Assembly (NCBI GenBank): GCA_022510805.1
Contig: JAFLSS010000015.1
Location: 1 to 36,019 of the forward strand
DNA length: 36,019 bases
Direction: 5' to 3'
From: Akkermansiaceae bacterium
Lineage (GTDB): Bacteria; Verrucomicrobiota; Verrucomicrobiia; Verrucomicrobiales; Akkermansiaceae
Shown here in pieces: positions 1 through 7,391 of the stretch. The notes below the pieces were generated by a model. That model did no database searches and had not been told where the DNA came from. It saw nothing but the letters and a program-made list of their open reading frames with translations. Position 1 is the stretch's first letter. Each line of letters opens with the position of its first letter. A program made the translations under genes and the position numbers.

Positions 1-82
1 ATCCTCTTTTATGTTAAGCCCCGTCGTGTACTCCAGCAAAACTGAAACAGACCCAGAAATGCCGCCCCATGGCACAAAAAGC

Positions 83-111
83 TCGACAAAACGAGCGAAA
101 ACAGGTAGATT
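83..111 (+). promoter_or_regulatory. Putative sigma-70-type promoter of the 140-1339 lipoprotein gene
   Basis: TCGACA at 83-88 and TAGATT at 106-111 are separated by 17 bases. The predicted transcription start lies about 20 bases before the ATG at 140. No Shine-Dalgarno sequence is visible in the short leader. Bases 1-82 show no gene that can be supported. Confidence 0.5.
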
Positions 112-139
112 GTAGTCACGACGACACTCTGCTTAGTAC

Positions 140-1339
140 ATGTTAGTCAAACGTATACAACAAATCATCACCTGTGCCGCAGCGGCAATTGCCTTTGTGG
201 CCTGTGACACAGTCTCCCAGCTCCTCCCCTCCGAAACAGTAGATACTGACGGTGAGTGCCTCTACAAGGAGGCCTCGTTCAAGACTTGGCTGCTCTTTGA
301 CACAGTCGACACCTACTACGCCCCGCTGCGCCTGAGCCGCGCCCCGCTCGTCCAGCATGCAGATGAACAAATGCGCGGCGCCTCCGGCAGCGAGTCCTAC
401 TCCCACCCGGAAGACGCAGCCTATTTCACCCAAGTGCAGCACATGAGCCTCGCGGCCGGCCGCAGCCAGCACGCCCCGTGGCAAGCCAACTACCACGCCG
501 ACATCAACCCCTTTTTGGAGGAGCAGGATCTCGCTCAACTGGCAGAGCTTTGCTATGCTGAAAAAAGCGGCCGCATCTGGCTGATCCCCGGCAGGCGCGT
601 GCGCCGCGAGCTCGCGAGCCTCGACTCGCTCGTGCAGCAGGACTTCCGGGTGCCGAGCTACCACTACTTGCCCGCGCGCCTGGTGACCCAGTCTGCGGAG
701 ATCGAGCTCTCTCTGCTGATGGACAATGTATGGCTGCTGCACCGGCTCGCCAAGGGGGGGTGGATCGAGCTGAACTCCTCCGGCACACCCCAGCGCTGGC
801 GCTGGAGCGCCAAGGCCCTCACCCCGCCGGCACCCGCCGCCGGGGAGACCACGCTGGCGGATCTCCCGGAGCCCCTGCGCGAGCGCTTCAAAGCCCTGCA
901 GCTCATCTCCGGCAGCGGCGCTGACACCTGCCCGCGCATCCCCTGCCGGATCGTGTCCGAAACACCGCTTGCCACGCGTGTGCCGGACAAGGAACTCGCC
1001 ACGCTGCGCCTCAATGAAGGCTGCGGCAAGCTGCAACTCACCGCCCAGGCAGATGACGCCAACCGAGCCGCCCAAGCGCAAGCCTATGCGGACAAGATGC
1101 ACAGCCTGCACCTCGACACACCGGAGTCAAGTGTGCGGGTGGACTTCGGCACCCCGCTGCGCACGGCTGCCATGAACCGGGATACGCAATACAAGGCGGG
1201 CAGCTCGCTGGTGCAGCTCTCCCTGTTTATCTGCCGGCGCCCCATCTGCGAAGAATACTCGTCCGGCGGCTACTTCAACGCAACCAACTGGACCACCGGG
1301 CAGCTCATCCGCCCGTGCAAGCTCATCTTCTCCCGCTGA
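140..1339 (+). CDS. Putative lipoprotein of unknown function (399 aa)
   Basis: The protein begins with a short basic, hydrophobic signal sequence ending in a lipobox-like AFVAC (Cys22), so it is probably exported and lipid-anchored. The mature part is about 378 residues, with no recognised domain and no further membrane segment. It contains several Cys residues, including CPRIPC near the middle and CRRPICEE near the C-terminus, which could form disulfides outside the cytoplasm. The ATG at 140 lies about 20 bases after the predicted transcription start. The gene converges on the outer-membrane protein gene at 1444-2187, and a long hairpin lies between them. The protein family is not recognised. 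That this is a real gene is supported by the signal sequence and by its length without a stop. Confidence 0.75.
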   Translation: MLVKRIQQIITCAAAAIAFVACDTVSQLLPSETVDTDGECLYKEASFKTWLLFDTVDTYYAPLRLSRAPLVQHADEQMRGASGSESYSHPEDAAYFTQVQHMSLAAGRSQHAPWQANYHADINPFLEEQDLAQLAELCYAEKSGRIWLIPGRRVRRELASLDSLVQQDFRVPSYHYLPARLVTQSAEIELSLLMDNVWLLHRLAKGGWIELNSSGTPQRWRWSAKALTPPAPAAGETTLADLPEPLRERFKALQLISGSGADTCPRIPCRIVSETPLATRVPDKELATLRLNEGCGKLQLTAQADDANRAAQAQAYADKMHSLHLDTPESSVRVDFGTPLRTAAMNRDTQYKAGSSLVQLSLFICRRPICEEYSSGGYFNATNWTTGQLIRPCKLIFSR

Positions 1340-1377
1340 GCACACCTCAGCGCGCCCCCCTGCTCGCCGAGCGCGAA

Positions 1378-1418
1378 TGAGAGCAGAGCCCCCGAGAACA
1401 CGCGGGGCTCTGCTCTCA
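1378..1418. terminator. 15-bp hairpin between convergent genes, without U-tract
   Basis: TGAGAGCAGAGCCCC at 1378-1392 pairs perfectly with its reverse complement at 1404-1418 across an 11-base loop. It sits between the stops of two convergent genes (1339 and 1444), which suits a bidirectional terminator. Neither strand has a run of T after the stem, so it would have to act as a U-less terminator or as an mRNA 3'-end stabiliser. Confidence 0.55.
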
Positions 1419-1443
1419 CTCACTACGGGCGGAGGAAGCGTAC

Positions 1444-2187
1444 TTAGAAATGGAACGTGGCGCCCAGGCGGACCTCATGCCAGCGCATCGTGGACGTGCA
1501 GGACTTGGGTGTGTCGGGGAAGCCGCTGTTGACAGAGGGTCTGGCCGTGGACCCGCGGAACTGATACCCCACATAAAAGCAAGTGCGGCGGCTCACAAAA
1601 GCACCCACATTCACATAGCCGGCGTAGGCCATGCCCACACTCGTGCCGTCCTTCCCGCGCTCATCATCACAATAGGGGTAGCCGCTCCAGCCATAGCCGT
1701 AATCCACATTGAGCGTCTGCACGTCCATCCCGCACTTAGCCCCCAGCTGCACCATGCCGTAGCGGCCGATGGTGCGCGAGTAGCGGTAGCCGCCCATGAG
1801 GGTGAGACTCGTGCGGTCATAACTATCGGTAAAAGGGTAGACACCGTGGTGATCTGCCACCCAGAAATCATTGGTCTCACCTCCGCCGGCAACCCCGACA
1901 GAGAGTGTCAGCGCGTGGTGCGGCAGCACAAAATACGCACCCTCCAGCTCCGCGCACACCATATCGCACGCGTACTTGCTGTCCGGCACACCGCGGAAAG
2001 CATAGCCGATATTCAGATCCACCGTGTAGCGCCCCAGCTCATCTTCCACCGGGGCGGCGGCAGCACGCGCCGGCTTGGGGGCTGCGGCACGCGCCGGGCT
2101 ATACACCATGGGGCCCACCGGCAAAGGCGCAGCAGCTGCCGCACCCGCCGCAAACAGGATTAACAGTAGAGACTTTTTCATGGCCAT
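1444..2187 (-). CDS. Outer-membrane beta-barrel protein, paralog 1 (247 aa)
   Basis: The signal peptide (MAMKKSLLLILFAAGAAAAA) is followed by a short Ala/Pro-rich linker and about 190 residues of alternating amphipathic strands rich in Tyr and Gly. The protein ends in HF, the terminal aromatic residue typical of outer-membrane proteins recognised by BamA. It is clearly related to the next gene (2281-3003): both share YACD near the start of the barrel, PHHALTLS in the middle, LNVDYG, and a final RWHEVR. Its own promoter is predicted at 2213-2241. ATG 2187 was chosen because it comes first after that promoter; ATG 2181 (MKKS) is an equally plausible start. Whether it is a porin or an adhesin-like barrel is unknown. 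Confidence 0.8.
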   Translation of the reverse strand: MAMKKSLLLILFAAGAAAAAPLPVGPMVYSPARAAAPKPARAAAAPVEDELGRYTVDLNIGYAFRGVPDSKYACDMVCAELEGAYFVLPHHALTLSVGVAGGGETNDFWVADHHGVYPFTDSYDRTSLTLMGGYRYSRTIGRYGMVQLGAKCGMDVQTLNVDYGYGWSGYPYCDDERGKDGTSVGMAYAGYVNVGAFVSRRTCFYVGYQFRGSTARPSVNSGFPDTPKSCTSTMRWHEVRLGATFHF

Positions 2188-2212
2188 CAGCTCAAAGGGG
2201 AACACCGGCTCC

Positions 2213-2241
2213 CTTGTAGCAGAAAAAACGCCGTCCTGCAA
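2213..2241 (-). promoter_or_regulatory. Putative promoter of outer-membrane protein gene 1
   Basis: On the minus strand, TTGCAG (2241-2236) and TACAAG (2218-2213) are separated by 17 bases. The -10 box ends about 25 bases before ATG 2187, leaving a leader of roughly 20 bases. This lets the gene be transcribed separately from the paralog upstream. Confidence 0.5.
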
Positions 2242-2280
2242 GCTCTAATCCTGACTTGGGCGCACGCGCTGCCGGGCGCC

Positions 2281-3003
2281 TCAGAAACGCCACGACACGC
2301 CGGCCCTCACCTCATGCCAGCGCAGCGGATCCGTGTGCAGCCGGCCGGGATTGGCCGCAGGCCCCGGCTCCGCATCCGGCGCACAGGTAGTGCCGCGGAA
2401 CATATAGCCCAAGCGAAGCTCGGCATCCTCCCCCAGCCGCAGCCCCATCTCGGCATAAGCCGCGTAGCCGAGGCCGATCTGCGAGTGAGTCTTGCCGAAA
2501 TCCCAGCCAACCAGCGGCACCGACTGGTGGTTGTCCCCCTCAGCAGTGGGGCGGCCGTAGTCCACATTGAGCACACTCAGATCCGGGCCGGCCTTGGCAC
2601 CCAGGGAGAACTGCACATGCTTGCCCACGCGCTGCGTGAAGCGGTACCCCAGCATGATGGCCGCCGCATCCCGATTATAGTTATCCGTGTAGACCTTGGA
2701 GTGCTTGTCGACCTCCTTACGCGCCCAAGCATAGCTCAGCGAGAGAGTCAGCGCATGATGCGGCGACAAATGGCGCGCCATCTGCAGCTCCACATCCAGC
2801 ACATCACACGCATACGGCCCGGAGGAAGCGGCGATGCCATAACCGCCATACAGGCTCAAGTCATAAAGCTGCTTATCAATAAAGGGAGAGCTCGTGCTCT
2901 CCGGCACTTGTGTGTAGACAACAGGATAATCCGAAGCCGCAGCAGCAGCAGACCCGGCCGCCACTGCGGCGAACAGGCAGAGCATTTGAAGTTGTTTAGT
3001 CAT
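2281..3003 (-). CDS. Outer-membrane beta-barrel protein, paralog 2 (240 aa)
   Basis: A signal peptide (MTKQLQMLCLFAAVAAGSAAAA) precedes a beta-barrel of about 215 residues ending in WRF, again with the terminal Phe of outer-membrane proteins. Shared landmarks with the neighbour at 1444-2187 (YACD, PHHALTLS, LNVDYG, RWHEVR) point to a tandem duplication followed by strong divergence. It lies 32 bases after the lipoprotein gene at 3036-3488 and is probably co-transcribed from that gene's strong promoter. No separate convincing promoter is seen in the 32-base gap. The substrate or binding partner cannot be told from sequence. Confidence 0.8.
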   Translation of the reverse strand: MTKQLQMLCLFAAVAAGSAAAAASDYPVVYTQVPESTSSPFIDKQLYDLSLYGGYGIAASSGPYACDVLDVELQMARHLSPHHALTLSLSYAWARKEVDKHSKVYTDNYNRDAAAIMLGYRFTQRVGKHVQFSLGAKAGPDLSVLNVDYGRPTAEGDNHQSVPLVGWDFGKTHSQIGLGYAAYAEMGLRLGEDAELRLGYMFRGTTCAPDAEPGPAANPGRLHTDPLRWHEVRAGVSWRF

Positions 3004-3035
3004 AGCAGGTATAAAAAGAAAGTGTCCCGGGAGTC

Positions 3036-3488
3036 TCAGCGCCGCGCCTTGTCCTCAGCCTTGTACCGCGCCACATACTCCGGCGGCACAAAGAAATTGC
3101 ACATGCCGCCGCCATTGAAATAACTCTGAAAATTCACCACGCGATCCCCCTCAAAGCAGAACTGCAGCCGCGCCACCTGAGGCACCACATCCGCCACCCA
3201 ATGCGGCGGCGTGTAAAAGACATGCGGGTGGCCGCAGGCGCCGACCCACATATGCGGGTGCCCCGGGGCAAGCCACGCCGTGCGGTAAGTGGCATCATGC
3301 GCCCACTCCAGCACCCGCACCTGCCCCTCGCGGAACTCGCGCGTGGGCGCCCCCATCAGCGCCACCACCTCCTCGCTCGAGCGGCCCATCATCTCACGGC
3401 AGAAGCGCTCATTGTAGCACGTGGTGCAGGCCTGCAGCAGCAGAGCCGCACCCGGCAACCAGAGCATGCGTAGGAGGGGAGATTTCAC
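3036..3488 (-). CDS. Small lipoprotein with BamE-like segment (150 aa), GTG start
   Basis: The N-terminus is hydrophobic and ends in a lipobox (LLLQAC, Cys21), so it is a likely lipoprotein. The following part (GRSSEEVVALMGAPTRE, then VRVLEW) resembles the start of SmpA/BamE/OmlA folds, where a helix and 'GxP' turn precede two strands; this is a weak similarity judged by eye. The rest is rich in His, Trp, Pro and Cys. The start is set by the promoter: TATAAT at 3501-3496 ends 7 bases before GTG 3488, whereas the in-frame ATG at 3497 lies inside the -10 box and should not be transcribed from this promoter. The gene leads a probable operon with the barrel gene at 2281-3003, which suggests an envelope role. 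Confidence 0.75.
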   Translation of the reverse strand: MKSPLLRMLWLPGAALLLQACTTCYNERFCREMMGRSSEEVVALMGAPTREFREGQVRVLEWAHDATYRTAWLAPGHPHMWVGACGHPHVFYTPPHWVADVVPQVARLQFCFEGDRVVNFQSYFNGGGMCNFFVPPEYVARYKAEDKARR

Positions 3489-3495
3489 AGCGCGC

Positions 3496-3524
3496 ATTAT
3501 AACCACTACCCGGAAGACCTGCAA
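3496..3524 (-). promoter_or_regulatory. Consensus promoter with leaderless GTG gene
   Basis: On the minus strand, TTGCAG (3524-3519) and a perfect TATAAT (3501-3496) are separated by 17 bases. The -10 box is followed by GCGCGCT and then GTG (3488), so transcription should begin at or next to the start codon. The arrangement is nearly identical to that of the radical SAM gene at 29072. Confidence 0.75.
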
Positions 3525-3535
3525 GAAAAAAAGAC

Positions 3536-3563
3536 TTGTCAACCGAGCACATTGTGCTAGGCT
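3536..3563 (+). promoter_or_regulatory. Promoter of the deacetylase operon, near-leaderless
   Basis: TTGTCA (3536-3541) and TAGGCT (3558-3563) are separated by 16 bases. The -10 box ends 11 bases before ATG 3575, so the predicted leader is only a few bases. It diverges from the promoter at 3496-3524; the two -35 boxes are 11 bases apart, so the promoters may compete or share regulation. Confidence 0.6.
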
Positions 3564-3574
3564 TGTGCATAGCA

Positions 3575-4795
3575 ATGCGGCATTTTCTCATCACCCTTCT
3601 ATTGGCAGTCATCTCCTGCGCCGCGGGGCAGTTTTTTGACCCCCCGCCCATCAACCCCGACCCCGTGTTGGACTCGGCGGCGACTCGTGGGCTCCACCCT
3701 GCTACCCCCGCATTGTCCACCCCCGCAGCCGCTGCGGACAACCGCCCCGTTGATCGCGAGCTCACCCGAGTCGCGGTGCTGGGGTACCACAATTTCAGCG
3801 AGACAAAGCCCGTCACAGAGATGCTCATGCGCACCTCTGAGTTCCGCCGCCAGATGGAGTACATCCGCAGCGCCGGCCTGCGCGTCATCAGCATGAAAGA
3901 ATTTTTGGACTGGCGCCTCGGCGAGCTCCGCCTCCCCGCGCGCTGCGTGCTCATCACCCTCGATGACGGCTGGCGCAGCGTGTACACAGATGCCTACCCC
4001 ATCCTCAAGGAATTCGGCTATCCGTTCACCCTGTTTCTCTACACAAAATACCTCACCGGCAAGGGGGACAGCATGACCCCGGACATGATCCGCGAGATGC
4101 AGGCTCACGGCGCCACCATCGGCAGCCACTCCACCAGCCACCTCTACCCCAAAACATGGAAAGCCGCTGCCGCCCGCAGCGAGGCGGATGAGCAGGAGCT
4201 CATCGACAAAGAGATCGGCGATTCATTCACACGCCTTTCAGAGCTCTTCGGCCCCATCTCCACATACTGCTACCCGGGCGGCTACATCACCCCCTCCATG
4301 CAGCGGCAGCTACCCACCTACGGCTACACCGCCGCCTTCGGCATCATCCCCGGCAAGGTGGACTGCCAGGAAGACGTGTGGCAGGTGCACCGCTACATGA
4401 TCTTCGGCAACAATGACTCCATCTTCGAGCGCGCCATGGAGTTCGACTCCGCCGGGCGCAAAACATCCGTCCCGGCCGCCCGGCTCTCGCCCACGCCTCC
4501 CTTCCCCGTATACCCCGCGCCCAATGCCACAGTACCTGCCGGCCTGCCCCTCATCTCGGCGCAGCTGAGCAGCATTCAAAACATAGACCTCTCCTCCGTG
4601 CAGATGAGCGTGAGCGGCTTCGGGCGCGTCCCCGTCAAGATAGACTCCGGCACCGCCTCCGTCTCGTGGAGCCCGCCCATCCGCATCTATCTGCCTACCC
4701 TTTCCGTCCACCTCACCTGGAAAACCTACAATGGCGCCAGCCATAAAACCGAGTGGTTCTTCCATATTTCTCCCGAGGTGACGGCTCAACACTAA
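3575..4795 (+). CDS. Exported polysaccharide deacetylase (CE4/NodB fold, 406 aa)
   Basis: The protein starts with a hydrophobic export signal (ending near ISC, Cys15, possibly a lipobox) and a Pro/Ala-rich linker. A NodB-type domain covers about residues 65-300: the metal and catalytic motif TLDDG (Asp130, Asp131) and the metal-binding SHSTSH (His185, His189) are present, followed by YCYPGG and a late VHRY. Such enzymes remove N-acetyl groups from chitin-like, peptidoglycan or other GlcNAc polymers. The C-terminal 90 residues or so look like an all-beta, immunoglobulin-like module ending in WFFH. ATG 3575 was chosen because the promoter ends just before it and it opens the signal peptide. The disordered-protein gene at 4804 follows after 8 bases and is probably co-transcribed. 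Confidence 0.85.
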   Translation: MRHFLITLLLAVISCAAGQFFDPPPINPDPVLDSAATRGLHPATPALSTPAAAADNRPVDRELTRVAVLGYHNFSETKPVTEMLMRTSEFRRQMEYIRSAGLRVISMKEFLDWRLGELRLPARCVLITLDDGWRSVYTDAYPILKEFGYPFTLFLYTKYLTGKGDSMTPDMIREMQAHGATIGSHSTSHLYPKTWKAAAARSEADEQELIDKEIGDSFTRLSELFGPISTYCYPGGYITPSMQRQLPTYGYTAAFGIIPGKVDCQEDVWQVHRYMIFGNNDSIFERAMEFDSAGRKTSVPAARLSPTPPFPVYPAPNATVPAGLPLISAQLSSIQNIDLSSVQMSVSGFGRVPVKIDSGTASVSWSPPIRIYLPTLSVHLTWKTYNGASHKTEWFFHISPEVTAQH

Positions 4796-4803
4796 TACTA
4801 ACC

Positions 4804-5439
4804 ATGCCAGACACAGACAACACACCGTCCGTTGAGCCCTCGCAGGCTCCGGCCCGCAAAACAACAACGCGCAAACCGCGCAAAACCGCCGCTGCCAAAG
4901 CGGCCGAGCAGTCCGCTGCTGAGCTACCCGCCGCCGCGCCCGACAATGCGCCCAAGGAGAAAAAAGCGCCCGCAGCGCGCACCCGCGTGCGCCGCGTTAG
5001 CACCAAGGCCGCCGCCCCGGCAGAAGCCTCGGCTGCCGCAGAGCCGGCACCTGCCACTCCTCCTGCCCCGGCTGCTGCGGCGGCAGAGCCCATCCCCGGC
5101 GGCTACGCTGCGCCCGAAACAGTGGGCGGCCATGAGCCCCAGGGCAATGGCAACCACCGCAAGCGCCGCCGCCGCGGCCGCCGCGGAGGCGACAACTCCC
5201 AGCCGGCGCTCCCACCGCGCGCGGTGGGCATTGATCCCGATGAGCTGAAGCGCCGCGCCTGGAAAATCTACCTCGGCGAGGTCACCGAAGAAGGGCTGGC
5301 GCTCATGGATGACCGCACTGCGGCCGAAGCCGCCCGCCGCGCCTTCCGTGTGGCGGAGCTCTTCCTCATCGAGACCGCGCACCACCTCCCTGCCCCGCAG
5401 GAAAAAGAGGAGCCGCAGGCTCCGGCCGAGCAGGCATGA
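4804..5439 (+). CDS. Lys/Arg/Ala/Pro-rich protein with conserved-looking C-terminal helix region (211 aa)
   Basis: Residues 1 to about 145 are low-complexity and probably disordered: Ala, Pro, Lys and Thr dominate, with RKPRK-type pieces resembling histone H1-like or AT-hook tails, then a strongly basic KRRRRGRRGG. The last 65 residues look folded and helical (RRAWKIYLGEVTEEGLALMD, then AARRAFRVAELFLIE). The charge pattern suggests nucleic-acid or ribosome binding, but this is inference. The start is ATG 4804, eight bases after the deacetylase stop, without a clear Shine-Dalgarno sequence. A hairpin follows at 5467-5500. The family is not recognised. Confidence 0.7.
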   Translation: MPDTDNTPSVEPSQAPARKTTTRKPRKTAAAKAAEQSAAELPAAAPDNAPKEKKAPAARTRVRRVSTKAAAPAEASAAAEPAPATPPAPAAAAAEPIPGGYAAPETVGGHEPQGNGNHRKRRRRGRRGGDNSQPALPPRAVGIDPDELKRRAWKIYLGEVTEEGLALMDDRTAAEAARRAFRVAELFLIETAHHLPAPQEKEEPQAPAEQA

Positions 5440-5466
5440 GGCGCAAGCCTCACCCCCCCCTCACCG

Positions 5467-5500
5467 CCAAACGCCGGAGGCCACCCGCCCCGGCGTTTGG
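5467..5500 (+). terminator. 11-bp hairpin after the deacetylase operon, without U-tract
   Basis: CCAAACGCCGG at 5467-5477 pairs with its reverse complement at 5490-5500 across a 12-base loop. It is followed by TGTGTC and not by a T run. Its position between the stop at 5439 and the bL31 promoter fits a terminator. Confidence 0.55.
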
Positions 5501-5551
5501 TGTGTCAGCCCCCTGCTCCCGTGCGCGCGCAAAAAAAGTGACCGAAAGGTC

Positions 5552-5579
5552 TTGACAAGGCATACAAGTATGATAAGAT
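5552..5579 (+). promoter_or_regulatory. Promoter of rpmE2
   Basis: A perfect TTGACA (5552-5557) and TAAGAT (5574-5579) are separated by 16 bases. Transcription should start near 5586, giving a leader of about 35 bases that holds a small hairpin. Confidence 0.75.
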
Positions 5580-5589
5580 GCTCACCCGC

Positions 5590-5608
5590 GCTGCGACGGT
5601 AACGCAGC
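5590..5608 (+). promoter_or_regulatory. Small hairpin in the bL31 mRNA leader
   Basis: GCTGCG (5590-5595) and CGCAGC (5603-5608) form a 6-bp stem with a 7-base loop. It lies a few bases from the predicted mRNA 5' end and 12 bases before the start codon. It could stabilise the message or serve in ribosomal-protein feedback control; neither is shown. Confidence 0.4.
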
Positions 5609-5620
5609 CGATGTATCGCT

Positions 5621-5890
5621 ATGAAGACTGATCTGCACCCCGATTATCATCCTGTTGTGTTCGTGGACATCACCACGGGCCGCCGCTTCATCTCCCGCTC
5701 TACTGCGACTTCTGCCAAGACAGAGGAAATTGATGGCGTCACGCACTACGTGATCTCCTGCGGTATCACGTCCGACTCTCACCCGTTCTTCACGGGCAAG
5801 AATCAGTATGTGGATACCGAGGGTCGCATCGACAAGTTCCAGAAGCGCTTCGGTGCGGTGCGCCGCGCCAAGAAGCCCAGCCTCTCCTGA
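5621..5890 (+). CDS. rpmE2: Ribosomal protein bL31, type B (89 aa)
   Basis: The N-terminus MKTDLHPDYHPVVFVD, the central SHPFFTGK and the DTEGRIDKFQKRFG block are hallmarks of bL31 of the large ribosomal subunit. The protein lacks the paired Cys of zinc-binding type A bL31, and its length fits the zinc-independent type B, often called RpmE2 or YkgM. In other bacteria type B forms may replace the zinc form when zinc is scarce; no Zur-like palindrome is obvious here. The gene is monocistronic, with its own strong promoter and a strong terminator at 5927-5963. Confidence 0.95.
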   Translation: MKTDLHPDYHPVVFVDITTGRRFISRSTATSAKTEEIDGVTHYVISCGITSDSHPFFTGKNQYVDTEGRIDKFQKRFGAVRRAKKPSLS

Positions 5891-5926
5891 TCTCTGGCGA
5901 GAGAGGGCTTTTGCTCCCTTTTCCCG

Positions 5927-5963
5927 GCGGTTCGAGCAACACTTGCCCGAACCGCTTTTTTTT
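5927..5963 (+). terminator. Rho-independent terminator of rpmE2
   Basis: GCGGTTCG (5927-5934) pairs with CGAACCGC (5948-5955) across a 13-base loop and is followed by eight T. This is a classical intrinsic terminator. Read from the other strand it lies just beyond the end of xseA but lacks a T run there. Confidence 0.9.
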
Positions 5964-5999
5964 GTTGCGCGTGGGGAGGTGGTGGTGGAAGGGAGGAAC

Positions 6000-7391
6000 T
6001 CAGGCGCCCGGCTCTGAGAAGAGAGCCCCCTGCTGCGCGGCCTGAGTGGCAGACTCCTCTGCCAGCACGCAGGCGCGCAGCTCACCCTCGGAGACGGCAA
6101 TACTCAGCTGCGTGCCCGGGGGCGCCTGCTCTGCCCGCCGCACCAGGCGGCCACTCGGCAGGCGCACGAGCGCAAAACCGCGCTTGAGAGCTTGCTGCGG
6201 GCTGGCGGAGGCTATGCGCTCCTGCCACACGTCCAGCTCTGCCCGCTTTTGCTCCACGATGGAGGCAAAGCGGCTGAGCATGCGCTGGCGGGCGGATTCC
6301 AACAAAGCGTGGGTGCGCTCCAGCTGCACCAGCACGCGGCGCGGCGCCAGGCGGGCGGCTAGCAGGTCGAGCCGCGAGGCCTCCTCACGCAGGCGGCGCG
6401 CCGCCGCTTGGCGCAGCTCCTCCTCCAGCACATCTACCTTCTGCGCGTGGGAGGCCAGCAGCTCCATGGGGTTGCGCAGGTAGCGGTGCTCTGCAGCACG
6501 CAGGCGCAGGCGGGCTGTTTCAAACTCACGCCGGAGGCGCTGGCGCATGGTGCGCTCCATCTCGTCAAACCAGTCGAGCAGCGCGGCGGCATCGGGCGTG
6601 GTGAGCTCGATGGCAGCCGTGGGTGTGGGGGCGCGCAGGTCAGCCACAAAATCGGCTATGGTAAAATCTGTCTCATGCCCCACCGCAGATACCACAGGCA
6701 AGGGGCAGGCGGCGATGGCGCGCGCCAGCACCTCCTCATTAAAGCACCACAAATCCTCCAGCGAGCCGCCGCCACGCGCGATGATCAGGTAATCCACCGG
6801 CGGCAAGCCACCCCGGGCGTGGCCCCATGCCTCCACGGCGCGCGCCAGCCCCTGCTCTGCGCCCTTGCCCTGCACTTGCACCGGCAGGAGGTAGGCGCGC
6901 ATCCACGGGGCGCGCTGCTCAAGGCGGTGGCGCATATCCTGAATCACCGCGCCGGAGGCAGAGGTGATGAGCCCCACACTCTGCGGGAAGCGCGGGAGGG
7001 GGCGCTTGCGGGCGGCATCAAAAAGCCCCTCAGCCGCAAGTTTCTGCTTGAGCAGCTCAAACTGCTGCTGCAGGGAGCCCACACCGCTTTCCTTCACCTG
7101 CGAGACAATGAACTGAAGCGAGCCGCGCCCCTCCCACACCGTCGCGCGGCCACCGAGCTCAACCTGCAAGCCCTCGCGCAAGCGCACGCGGCACATGTGA
7201 GCCTGGTAGCGGTAGAGAACGCAAGAGAGCTGAGCCGCGGCGTCCTTGAGAGTGAAATAAATATGCCCGCTGGAGGCAGTCTTGCAGGAGCCGATCTCGC
7301 CGCACACGCGCTGCTCCCCCACCTGTGACTCCACAGCATCTTTGAGGAGGGTGAGCAATTCAGCGACACTCAGCGGCTGCTCTGCGCTCAT
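6000..7391 (-). CDS. xseA: Exodeoxyribonuclease VII large subunit (463 aa)
   Basis: This is the catalytic subunit of exonuclease VII, which degrades single-stranded DNA to oligonucleotides. An N-terminal OB fold (CGEIGSCKTASSGHIYFTLKD) is followed by the catalytic domain with the family landmarks GLITSASGAVIQDM, ARGGGSLEDLWCFNEE and SAVGHETDFTIADFVADLRA, then a long helical region and a C-terminal basic tail. The length fits the family. ATG 7391 overlaps the stop of the upstream HTH-like gene by four bases (ATGA), so the two are translationally coupled. The small subunit gene xseB is not adjacent: downstream there is only the rpmE2 terminator. Confidence 0.95.
   Translation of the reverse strand: MSAEQPLSVAELLTLLKDAVESQVGEQRVCGEIGSCKTASSGHIYFTLKDAAAQLSCVLYRYQAHMCRVRLREGLQVELGGRATVWEGRGSLQFIVSQVKESGVGSLQQQFELLKQKLAAEGLFDAARKRPLPRFPQSVGLITSASGAVIQDMRHRLEQRAPWMRAYLLPVQVQGKGAEQGLARAVEAWGHARGGLPPVDYLIIARGGGSLEDLWCFNEEVLARAIAACPLPVVSAVGHETDFTIADFVADLRAPTPTAAIELTTPDAAALLDWFDEMERTMRQRLRREFETARLRLRAAEHRYLRNPMELLASHAQKVDVLEEELRQAAARRLREEASRLDLLAARLAPRRVLVQLERTHALLESARQRMLSRFASIVEQKRAELDVWQERIASASPQQALKRGFALVRLPSGRLVRRAEQAPPGTQLSIAVSEGELRACVLAEESATQAAQQGALFSEPGA

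Noticed and set aside
1..139. Possible end of an upstream gene at the left edge
   Set aside because: All frames are short and contain stops; no protein similarity or terminator could be seen.
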